Of a DNA stretch of 64,000 nt, positions 55,737 to 64,000 are shown one piece after another (position 1 is the first letter of the stretch; every line of letters begins with the position of its first letter). The position numbers and the translations under genes are program-made. Source of the stretch: Pegoplata infirma (Eukaryota; Arthropoda; Insecta; Diptera; Anthomyiidae); the NCBI GenBank assembly GCA_963921195.1, contig OY992540.1, positions 178,035,896 to 178,099,895 on the forward strand. The letters run 5' to 3'. The notes beneath the pieces are model-generated. The model had not been told where the DNA came from. It saw only the letters and a list, made by a program, of their open reading frames with translations, and searched no databases.

Positions 55737-57038
55737 TTTCGGAGATGAAGTTTACAAAAACACAATGATAAAATAATTTTTTAACAGCAACAACAAAATA
55801 AGCAATAATAAAAAACAAAAAGTAAAAATGTTCTTTTAAAAATTTCAATATATGCTTTGTGGGATATTTCCAAAAAAGTTTGAAAGGAATTAAAATATTT
55901 TTGTTTTTTCTTTTTTTTTTTTTAAATTTATGGAACAAAGTTTGAAGGCTCGAAAAATTAAAAAAAATAAGCAATTTTTATATTTAAACAATGCAATTCT
56001 ATTAAAAAAAACAAAATTATTTGTATATATACCAATAGTTGCGTTTAGTTGTAATAATTCTACACAGAAAAAAATATGGGGAAAAACAATTTGAGTAATC
56101 ACTTGTTTAAATTTAAAAAAAAGTTTTGAGTAATTTTTTAATTGACGCAATTAAAAATTTACTCAAAAATTTAAAAACAAATTGAGTAAATAATTTAATA
56201 AGAATTTAATAGCTTTTTTAATTTTTTTTTTGGAATTTTCTTAGTTTTTTTAATTCTCGTTTAGTTTATAGTTTTTTGTATATATACATGAAAGTTTGTA
56301 ATCATATTTATAAAATTTTTTTATGTCTTTAAGACAAAAATATATTTGGTAAAGTTTGAAAAAACATGTTTTTTTTCTTTGTAAAAAAATATGAAATTTT
56401 TTTAAACTTTGTTTTTTTTAGAGTAGAAACAGAATAAGCCCGGCACGACTTTTTCCATACAGTTTGGCAGATTAAACCGGTGGCCGGCGCCGATGTGAAA
56501 TAAAACTTGTTCTGTTTTTAAAAGGTGGTGCTTCTTGTTCTGTTCCTGCACTTAATAGTGTCAATTAAAAATTTACTCAAATTTTTTTGGCAAACATTTA
56601 ATAAATTTTTATTAAAAATTTACTCAATACTATTAAATCGTTTACTGGTGGAAAATTGAGTAATTTTTTACTCAATAGTATTAAAAATTTACTCAAATTT
56701 TTTTTTTATTTCTTTCTGTGTATGTATCAAAATCTTGCTCTCAAATTTTATGCATATAAATTTCAGTTTGACCATTCATAACTCTTGTTATCAGCTTATG
56801 TACATATTATCTTGAGCGATGTTGAATTTAATTCGTATATTTAGTTTTATATTTTAAGATTTTAGATTATTGTTTCACGGAATGCTGATCACGATGAAAA
56901 ATCTTTATATATTTTGTATTTGATGTTTCTTGAAATAGATTTAAATTTCTCGATAAACGCCGCCATATTTTTGTCACAATTTTAACGATTTGTCGTAGTG
57001 CAAAAAATTGTTCCTTCGAGACTGGTAGGATCGCCAGA
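55737..57038 (-). other. leader of the truncated Gypsy element, interrupted by a MITE
   Basis: AT-rich sequence between gag and LTR, split by the MITE at 56063-56720. At 57022-57036 the minus strand reads TGGCGATCCTACCAG, a plausible primer binding site two bases after the LTR. Confidence 0.6.
56063..56720. mobile_element. 658-bp MITE with CACAGAAA ends, TSD TA
   Basis: Starts CACAGAAAAAAATATGG and ends TTTCTTTCTGTG, flanked by TA. The end sequence matches the 225-bp MITE at 48647-48871. Repeated AAAAATTTACTCAA words fill the interior, with a GC-richer island (CCGGTGGCCGGCGCCG) near 56478. Confidence 0.75.
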
Positions 57039-57235
57039 TGTAGATGCTTATTTGAATGAAAACAGATTTTATTACAAAAGGTATTTAATCAACAGAACAT
57101 TGAATTCTTTATTATTGAATGTTGTAGAAAAGAATAAACAATTTTATGGAAAATAATTTGATTACTAAAATTTACAAATTCGAAGAAAACTTAATTATAA
57201 AATAAACACTGTACACAATTTATCATACCCCTACA
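57039..57235 (-). repeat. 5' LTR (197 bp) of the truncated Gypsy element
   Basis: On the minus strand it begins TGTAGGGGTATGATAAATTG and ends GCATCTACA. A TC spacer and the primer binding site follow. TGTAG..CTACA ends and the short length fit Kabuki/CsRn1-like elements. Confidence 0.7.
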
Positions 57236-58222
57236 ACATTTAAGTAAAAAAATTGTGTTTTTAAACATTTTATCTAATTTCAAAACCCTTCATGACTACG
57301 AAAGATAAAAATTGCCATGTATATTAGGGTTATGACTTTTTTTTTGCGACATCCTCCATTCACGGAATCGTGTAGGGCATGGAAAAATACTAAGAAATAT
57401 GCTTATGATTTTTCCCGATCGTCAAAAAAGTTCACGCACCAAACGCATTGAAGTTTTATGTAAACAATTTTTTTTTTAAATTAATAAAAGTGATAACTAA
57501 CTAAAATTTTTGTTGTTTTTTATTATAATCCTACATACAAATGTGTTTCACACCATTTTGTTACGAAAGTTTCGATAATTCGCGATATAAGTGATTTTTT
57601 TAAAATATTAAAATATTTTACATAATTTAAGTTTTTTTACTCCAAATAAAGTTTTTTTTTTGCAGAAAAATGCAATAATAGCGCGAATTGGTCAAACTTT
57701 CATCTCCAAAATTGTAAGTAACAGTTTTGTAAGCAGTGAACCACAAAAACTTGGTTATTAAGAGAAAAGTGAAACTTTAATAAAAAAAATAAAAAAATCG
57801 TATATACAAAACTTCAATGCATTTGGTGCGTGAAGTTTTTTCACGATCGCGAAAAACTAAACTAACAGTTTTTAGTTATTTTCCATGCCCTACACGATTC
57901 CGAGGATGGAGGTTGCATATTTGCAAAAAATGCAAAAAGTACTAACCCTAATGTATATAGGAGTGACCATGGGACAGATCTAACGATTAAGGGCGGAGAG
58001 ACGAAATGGGCGTGCTAAATTTAGTACTAAATTTTATCAATAAAACCCTTTATACTCATTAAATTTTTGTCCAGTTTGGGAAATATATTGATGTAACTCA
58101 ATCTAGCAATATTAAATTTTTGAAGCACAAACATAATTTTTTATAAAGTTTGGTAAAAAAATAGAATTATTGAGAAAAGTGAATTGGTGTTCCGCCTGGC
58201 AGGGACAGGCTATTCGACTAGT
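57236..58222 (+). repeat. foldback family A end, copy 3, with insertion
   Basis: Equivalent to the part from about 4210 onward: CTAATTTCAAAACCCTTCATG, then GCCATGTATA, then the terminal segment ending in GGGACAGGCTATTCGACTAG. It is interrupted at 57324-57951. Confidence 0.82.
57324..57951. mobile_element. 628-bp inverted-repeat element, TSD TGTATA
   Basis: Starts TTAGGGTTATGACTTTTT and ends AAAAAGTACTAACCCTAA, with TGTATA at 57318-57323 and 57952-57957. The uninterrupted target is at 49377-49388. Long arms hold GTGTAGGGCATGGAAAA and CAAACGCATTGAAGTTTT and their complements. Confidence 0.85.
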
Positions 58223-58224
58223 TT

Positions 58225-58575
58225 TCTATAAATTTTCTGGAAAATTTTTGATCGATTTTTAATTTTCTATAGAAAAATTTTTATCGATTTTTAATTTTCT
58301 ATAAAAAAATTTTAAATTTTTTATCGATTATAAATTTTCTATAAAAATTTTTTGTCGATTTTAAATTTTCTATCGAAAATTAGTTATCGATTGAACATAT
58401 TATATTGAAAATTTGTAATCGATTATAAATTCTCTTTAAAAATTTTTGATCGACCATAAGTTTTCTATAGAAAATTTATAATCGATAAAAAATTTTTATG
58501 GAAAATTTATAATCGATAAAAAATTTAAAATTTTTTTATAGAAAATTAAAAATCGATAAAAATTTTTCTATAATG
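58225..58575. repeat. palindromic AATTTTCTATAG/ATCGATAAAAATT array
   Basis: About a dozen degenerate units near 30 bp. The orientation of TTTATCGATTATAAATTTTC reverses near 58430, so the whole is roughly self-complementary. Confidence 0.7.
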
Positions 58576-58769
58576 CTACCTGGATCTCGTAACAGTTCGC
58601 GTATCGTTAAAAAAAATGTAATGCCGTTAAACAAGGGTTTGGTGTAATAACACATTACATTTTATATTATAATGTTTTTTTACATAATCATTCAATTTTA
58701 TGTGCAATATAAGTGTATCCCTATTAATATTATAAATCTGATTGTTGGTTTGTCTGTCTGTCTGTCTGT
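58576..58769. other. AT-rich spacer with TCTG run
   Basis: Contains (TCTG)n at 58752-58769 and otherwise nothing identifiable. Confidence 0.4.
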
Positions 58770-59146
58770 TCCGCAATAAGTACAGAACGGCTTAACCGAT
58801 TTTCATGAAATTTTCACCACAGATAGTACTAACCGAGGCGGGAACTATAGGCCATAAGCGACCGCGATCGGACAAAGGGGCGTAAAATGCCACGCCCCTT
58901 TGTACCATGCTAAAGCTATATCTGCCTGTATGACAATAACGGAAAAACGGCTGAACCGATTTTCATGAAATTTTCACCACAGACAGTTCTAACCGAGGCG
59001 GGAACTATAGGTCATAAGCGATCGCGATCGGAAAAAGGGGCGTGAAATGCCACGCCCCTTTGTACCATTCTAAAGCTATATCTGCCTGTCCGGCAATAAC
59101 GGAAAAACGGCTGAAACGATTTTCATGAAATTTTCACCACAGATAT
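58770..59146 (+). repeat. 160-bp tandem repeat, 2.3 copies
   Basis: CCGATTTTCATGAAATTTTC with CACGCCCCTTTGTACCAT recurs with a period of 160 bp (58796, 58956, 59116). The third unit stops at CAGATAT, where the BEL element's presumed LTR begins. Confidence 0.85.
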
Positions 59147-59780
59147 TGTTTCCGTAGAAATAGAAAAGAAAATAAAACACAAATGTTTTTATATTAAAAA
59201 TAGGAAAAAATCCTAAGATTTTTATTTATGTAAAATATTACCTTGTAAAGGATTACAAAAAGATGAATTTTGCATGTAATGCAAACGATGGTTGATCAAC
59301 GAGTAGTCTTATTAGTTATAAAAACTAAAAAGGACCGGGCGACAAACAATGTTTAGAATACCGTTATCGGTTTACTAGTTAGAATCTATGTAAATACTCC
59401 ATACAATGTTGTATTTAAAGGGGAGCAAAATAGATTCTAACTAGTATTAACCCAAAGAGGGTCGGTGGTACCAAAGTGGTATCAAATATAGAAAATAAAC
59501 GTTTGTACCTAAACATTGCCGGCCACCTTGCAACACAAAGGGGTGTTGCAACAAAAGTTAAATCCAAATAAAGTATAAATAGTTAAATTTTTTTTTTTTT
59601 TTTTTTAATATATTTTTTCAAAAAACACTTATAACTAATTGGGCCAAAAAAGGGACCCCGTCGATATGCAATTCAAATGGATGTTATAAAATGTTTTTGA
59701 TGTGGGCCAAAAAAAGGACCCCGTAGATATGCAAATAGTTGTTGAGTCAAAAAAGGGACTCCGTAGATATGCAAAACACC
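59147..59780 (-). other. 3' end of the BEL/Pao element, probable LTR
   Basis: The LTR end on the minus strand is likely ...CTACGGAAACA at 59147, where the neighbouring tandem repeat breaks off. The LTR start is uncertain; TGTTGCAACACCCC at 59553 is a candidate but no polypurine tract precedes it. The region holds a perfect 16-bp hairpin, ACTAGTTAGAATCTAT, at 59374-59389 and 59430-59445. Between 59640 and 59780 are three ~55-bp repeats around GGACCCCGTAGATATGCAA. Confidence 0.5.
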
Positions 59781-60692
59781 TTAATATGGTGATAGGCCAG
59801 TAATGACCCACCCAAAGATGGTGTATTGTGCCATCGGAAGACCCGGGCTCGAATATATGCGACCCTTCATAATCTGCGGATGAACTTCGGGTCCTAAGAC
59901 CAACGCTACTCTACCAGAATGGTTAAAAGTTGGATCCGCAAGTTGGAACCCCTCAAAATTCTCCCTAACGGAATCTGGAACTGACTCCGACGGAGTCTTT
60001 ATCCCCCTCATCTCCCTTACCCGAGCGGTCAACACAATTTGTTGAGCCGGATCATATATTGACCCTATTCTAAGGCGACAAAACCTTTTTTCGTCAATCT
60101 TCGAAACGGACAATCGCAAACTTCGCACCAATGACTCACACATATAGGTGCCACTGCAGCAGGAGTCCAAAACCGCGCGAACGGAAATGGTTTTTCCCGG
60201 AACAACCAGTTTTACCTGAAGAGTCGGAGAGAAGTTTACGACATGCCGTATAGGCAGGGACATTTCTTTAGAGGCGGACGGTTGAGGACGATGGTCAGAC
60301 TTTTTAGCAATCTTTTTACTATTGGCAGACGGACGAGAATGAGAAGAATGTAACAGGGAGTTATGATCCCCCTGACAAAATCGGCACTTAGACGTGCTCT
60401 TACAAAATTTAGCCATATGGTTATGAGCTAAACATCTGGAGCAGTAGTGATGTAAAATCACCATGCGGAGTCGTCTGTCAGAGCTCATCTTCCAAAAAAC
60501 GTTACAACGACGTAGTGGGTGATGGCGGTGACAGATGCGACATTTCTCAGCCGAGACCTCCACACGACCCGAATTAGATTCGAACGTGGGCGGCTGCGAC
60601 GATACGATGTTCGACGAACTTTGCGCTGGTAAAAGTACAGCTGGTAAGGGTGCAGCTGGTACAACAGGTGCTATCTCACTGGCAGGTGGAGC
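59781..60692 (-). pseudogene. BEL/Pao third reading frame, C-terminal part: zinc-finger and retropepsin-like
   Basis: About 300 codons in one frame to the stop at 59781. Counted from the first readable codon after the insertion, three C/H clusters come first: CRICHRHHPLRRC (C52-C64), YCSRCLAHNHMAKFC (C85-C98) and CRFCQGDHNSLLH (C104-H116). A retropepsin-like fold follows at AVLDSCCSGTYM (D177), where the usual D(S/T)G is DSC, and then YTIFGWVITG. The loss of the glycine suggests the protease is inactive. Upstream the frame continues across the palindrome insertion into the N-terminal part at 62411. Lying downstream of integrase, it occupies the place where env-like genes sit in some retroelements. 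Confidence 0.7.
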
Positions 60693-62244
60693 CAAGGATG
60701 CTACACCTCTATAAGGATGATTAAAAGTTGGAATAAGTTTTAAAATTATTCTTTATTCCACTTTTTTATTCCATTTTTTTATTCCTTTTTTTTATTCTTT
60801 ATTCCATTTTTTTATTCCGTTTTTGTTAACACTTGCATTCCCGAAATTATTCTAGGGAATAATTATTCCCTGGGATAATTATCCCAGGCAATAATTATTC
60901 CCTAGAATAATTATTCCGTAGAATAATTATTCCATTTTTTGATGCTAAAAAAAAATTTAACAATTTTATGCATTTTTTTGATGCATTTTTTTATGCTTAA
61001 TTTTTCTTAAAAATTCACAGAAAAAACTTAAGAAAAATTTAACTATTAGGAACAAATGCCTACAAAAAATTAAGGAATTAATTTTATGCATTTTTTGATG
61101 CATTTTTTTATACATTTTTTTTATGCGTAATTTTTCTTAAAAATTCTTAAAAAAAATTTAATTTAACTATTACGAACAAATGCCTACAAAAAATTAAGGA
61201 ATTACATTTTCTGAATTTTTTGATGCATTTTTTATGCTTAATTTTTCTTAAAAATTCACAAAAAAAACTTAAGAAGAATTTAACTATTAGGAACAAATGC
61301 CTACAAAAAATTAAGGAATTAATTTTATGCATTTTTTAATTTTAGTTATATAGTTTAATGCGAAAAATTAGTCGATAAAACGATATAAAAACTTATAAAA
61401 TTTGAACAAATCTCATCAAATTTGATATAATTTTAATATAATTTTATATAGTTATATGCGAAAATTGGACCCTTTTTGTATAAAATTGATGCAATTATAT
61501 ATAATTAAATTTATTCATATATATATCGTTTTATCGACTAATTTTTCGCATTAAACTATATAACTATATAAAAAATGCATCAAAAAAAAGCATAAAATTA
61601 ATTCCTTAATTTTTTGTAGGCATTTGTTCCTAATAGTTAAATTCTTCTTAAGTTTTTTTTGTGAATTTTTAAGAAAACTTAAGCATAAAAAAATGCATCA
61701 AAAAATTCAGAAAATGTAATTCCTTAATTTTTTGTTGGCATTTGTTCGTAATAGTTAAATTTATTTTTTTTTAAGAATTTTTAAGAAAAATTGCGCATAA
61801 AAAAATGCTTGAAAAAAATGCATCAAAAAAATGCATAAAATTAATTCCTTAATTTTTTGTAGGCATTTGTTCCTAATAGTTAAATTTTTCTTAAGTTTTT
61901 TCTGTGAATTTTTAAGAAAAATTAAGCATAAAAAAATGCATCAAAAAAATGCATAAAATTGTTAAATTTTTTTTAGCATCAAAAAATGGAATAATTATTC
62001 TACGGAATAATTATTCTAGGGAATAATTATTCCCTGGTATAATTATCCCAGGGAATAATTATCCCAGGGAATAATTATTCCCTAGAATAATTTCGGGAAT
62101 GCAAGTGTTAACAAAAACGGAATAAAAAAATGGAATAAAGAATAAAAAAAAGGAATAAAAAAATGGAATAAAAAAGTGGAATAAAGAATAATTTTAAAAC
62201 TTATTCCAACTTTTAATCATCCTTATAGAGGTGTAGCATCCTTG
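60693..62244. mobile_element. 1.55-kb palindromic element, TSD GGTGGAGC
   Basis: Starts CAAGGATGCTACACCTCTAT and ends with its exact complement. It is flanked by GGTGGAGC at 60685-60692 and 62245-62252. The arms of about 750 bp meet near 61450. GGAATAATTATTCC words near both ends (60850-60930, 61990-62090) form further small palindromes. CAAGG ends and an 8-bp duplication suggest a hAT relative. No coding sequence. Confidence 0.92.
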
Positions 62245-62411
62245 GGTGGAGCAACCGAAGCTAATATTGGAGCTGGCACAGAAGAAGTGGCCGGAAGAAG
62301 GGATGCAGCAGCATCAACGGTAGATGCTGAGGCAGACTCCTGTTCTGCAACATCCATTGCCTCCTCGTAATCAAGGAGCTCATCTTCAAATAGATTGCGT
62401 ACGGCGTCCAT
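62245..62411 (-). pseudogene. BEL/Pao third reading frame, N-terminal part
   Basis: Starts at ATG 62411 (MDAVRNLFEDELLDYEEAMD), acidic, followed by an Ala/Ser/Pro-rich linker. It is interrupted by the palindrome in the GGTGGAGC duplication; counting one copy of it, the frame continues into 60684 downward, about 356 residues in all. The start lies 48 bases after the integrase stop. TTGTTATTTCCTAG just before it (ending 62416) is a good splice acceptor. Confidence 0.7.
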
Positions 62412-62459
62412 ATTGCTAGGAAATAACAAATGTTAAAGTAAGTGCGAAAAATTATAAAA

Positions 62460-63998
62460 TTAATTGGTCAGAATGACCAGTTTGGTAATAGGTCGTTTTA
62501 CAACCCCGTTAGCCGTGCGCACATCCGCGACCCTAACATGTCCATCACTGCCGACATAAATTTTAACAACTATGCCCAACCGCCATGCAGTCGGTGGTAG
62601 TTGTTCATGCCTAACCACGACTAAATCATCTACCTGTATATCGCGTTCCGGAAACTTCCACTTGTATCGTTTATGCAAACTACCCAAATACTCTTCTTTC
62701 CACCGGCGGCAGAAATGCTGAGTTAGGGCTTTCATCTTCCGAAACCGATTAATTATACTGATTGGTGAATCAGTAATCGCGGGCTCCGAAGGAGCAAGTA
62801 TTGGCGAACCTATCAAAAAATGACCAGGTGTTAGCGCGACAGGTTCTGTGGGATTTTCTGTCATCGGACAAAGAGGACGCGAATTCAAACAAGCCTCTAT
62901 TCTGGCGAGAACTGTAGAAAGTTCTTCAAACGTAAATTTCAACCCCTGGGCTTCCTTCCGAAAGTGAAGCTTGAAACTCTTCACCCCGGCTTCCCACAGA
63001 CCACCCATATGTGGAGCGCCCGCTGGGATAAATTGCCATGAAAGACTTTGAAAGCCATAATTCGAAATTATTACAGACTGACATTCCGAAAGAAAACTCT
63101 TAAAATCTCGTTCTAATTCACGAGACGCGCCTACGAAGTTTGTGCCGTTATCAGAGAATATTGTGCTAGGGCAACCACGTCGTGAAACAAATCGTTGAAA
63201 AGCGGCTAAAAAGGTAGCCGTGGACAAATCCGAAGTTGCCTCTAAATGAACTGCTTTGGTAGCAAAGCATACAAAAACACAAACATACCCCTTAGTAATC
63301 CGACACGCCCTACCAGTAAAGCTTTTAACATCAAAGGGACCTGTAAAATCAACACCAGTGGTTGTAAAAGGCCTGTCAAGAGTTGTTCTCTCAGAAGGAA
63401 GAGCTGCCATAATTTGACTGCAAGATCGCTTTCTATCCAGAATGCAACGCTTGCATCGGCTAATAACACCTCGAACTTTAGATTTTAAACGAGGGACCCA
63501 ATATTCTATGCGAAGTATCCGCAACATCAATTGATTTCCACCATGAATAGAAATCAAATGTACAAACTCGGTCAAAAGTAATGTAAATCGACTTGAGTAT
63601 GGCAGAATAATGGGATGGCTTTCCGAGTAAGTCAGAGAAGGTGACTTTACCAAACGACCATTGAGTCTGATAACACCACTTTTATCAAGAAATGGATTCA
63701 AAGGTACAAGAGAACTCTTTGAACTTAAAGGTTTCGTTTCCGAAAGACACTTATATTCATCGTAAAAATGGTATTTCTGAGCCACAATGGTCAAATGAGT
63801 TTTCGCCCTGGTGATCTCCCAATTAGAGAGAGTCTTAGTACGACACAATTGTCTACCAGACTTATGAGTTTCATGAGAATTATAAAAAAATCTCAAAATA
63901 TACGAAATGACACGAAGTGCCCTATCAAAACGCGAAAATCTGTCAAGAATATCAAAATAAGTATCTTTCCCTTTATTGTCCGTAAAGAACGAAGCATG
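62460..63998 (-). CDS. BEL/Pao pol, RNase H tail and integrase (partial, runs off the window)
   Basis: Open from the window edge to TAA at 62460; more than 510 codons. Numbering from the codon at 63896: an HHCC zinc site (H113, H118, C148, C151), then the DDE core with D183 in TGVDFTGPF, D249 in FSDNGTNF and E302 in GGLWEAGVKSF. The C-terminus has LGIVVKIYVGSDGHVRVADV and KRPITKLVIL, characteristic of BEL/Pao integrases. It inserts the DNA copy into the host genome. There is no stop or frameshift in the visible part. The upstream residues (FDILDRFSRFDRALRVISYI) connect to RNase H outside the window. Confidence 0.93.
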   Translation of the reverse strand, partial: HASFFTDNKGKDTYFDILDRFSRFDRALRVISYILRFFYNSHETHKSGRQLCRTKTLSNWEITRAKTHLTIVAQKYHFYDEYKCLSETKPLSSKSSLVPLNPFLDKSGVIRLNGRLVKSPSLTYSESHPIILPYSSRFTLLLTEFVHLISIHGGNQLMLRILRIEYWVPRLKSKVRGVISRCKRCILDRKRSCSQIMAALPSERTTLDRPFTTTGVDFTGPFDVKSFTGRACRITKGYVCVFVCFATKAVHLEATSDLSTATFLAAFQRFVSRRGCPSTIFSDNGTNFVGASRELERDFKSFLSECQSVIISNYGFQSLSWQFIPAGAPHMGGLWEAGVKSFKLHFRKEAQGLKFTFEELSTVLARIEACLNSRPLCPMTENPTEPVALTPGHFLIGSPILAPSEPAITDSPISIINRFRKMKALTQHFCRRWKEEYLGSLHKRYKWKFPERDIQVDDLVVVRHEQLPPTAWRLGIVVKIYVGSDGHVRVADVRTANGVVKRPITKLVILTN

Positions 63999-64000
63999 CG

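Overview
The window is from a eukaryotic, very AT-rich, repeat-dense genome. It is most likely a brachyceran fly: it holds a Gypsy element whose reverse transcriptase reads like the Drosophila 412/mdg1 group, a BEL/Pao element, dispersed repeats of a type I associate with fly genomes (a TTCGGC..GCCGAA hairpin at one end and TATACCCTC/GAGGGTATA at the other), and an exon matching the insect Rab40 GTPase. There is no operon-like organisation. Almost all sequence belongs to transposable elements, palindromes and one satellite, as expected of heterochromatin or a greatly expanded intron.

Layout. (a) 1-4330 is a near-perfect palindrome with arms of about 2.16 kb and a 12-bp loop. It is followed by the one-sided end of the same repeat family and by a ~160-bp divergent tandem array (4560-5560). 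(b) 5591-14145 is a second, much larger palindrome. Each arm carries one copy of a Rab40-like exon: intact at 7023-7158 on the plus strand, and broken by a 26-bp deletion at 12027-12136 on the minus strand. The core is filled with a 35-bp satellite whose monomer is itself hairpin-forming. A 559-bp hAT MITE sits in the right arm only. (c) The satellite continues at 14146-14518 and 16143-23064 (about 200 copies), split by a 1.6-kb hAT-like insertion. (d) 23065-27294 holds a 2.15-kb TA-flanked element, a foldback element and a 221-bp hairpin MITE.

(e) 27295-41246 is a stack of insertions inside insertions: fly dispersed repeat > 160-bp-TIR element with TAA duplication > RTE-like non-LTR retrotransposon (endonuclease and RT reading frames) > 412/mdg1-like LTR retrotransposon (GTCC duplication) > 4.3-kb CACTG-ended foldback (ATA duplication, inside gag) > 1.46-kb TA-flanked element. 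The 412-like element also carries a small reading frame for a putatively myristoylated one-pass membrane protein ahead of gag. It has lost integrase and the start of its 3' LTR.

(f) 42145-45942 is a decayed Gypsy element on the minus strand with a SAP-domain gag, a zinc knuckle, a protease and the start of RT; its probable LTR contains a 75-bp tandem array. (g) 46335-58575 is a mosaic of further copies of the repeats seen earlier: relics of the satellite, the TA element, two tandem arms of the palindrome family, a 4.4-kb hAT insertion with its own nested elements, MITEs, and a truncated Gypsy gag with its 5' LTR and primer binding site. (h) 58770-64000 holds the 3' half of a BEL/Pao element on the minus strand: integrase running off the window edge, then a third reading frame (zinc-finger/retropepsin-like) preceded by a splice-acceptor-like site and interrupted by a 1.55-kb perfect-ended palindrome with an 8-bp target duplication.

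The points I would look at first are the host exon embedded in a satellite-cored palindrome, the third reading frame of the BEL element, the small membrane protein of the 412-like element, and the series of clean target-site duplications that order the insertions in time. I saw no tRNA, rRNA or CRISPR locus and no complete host gene.
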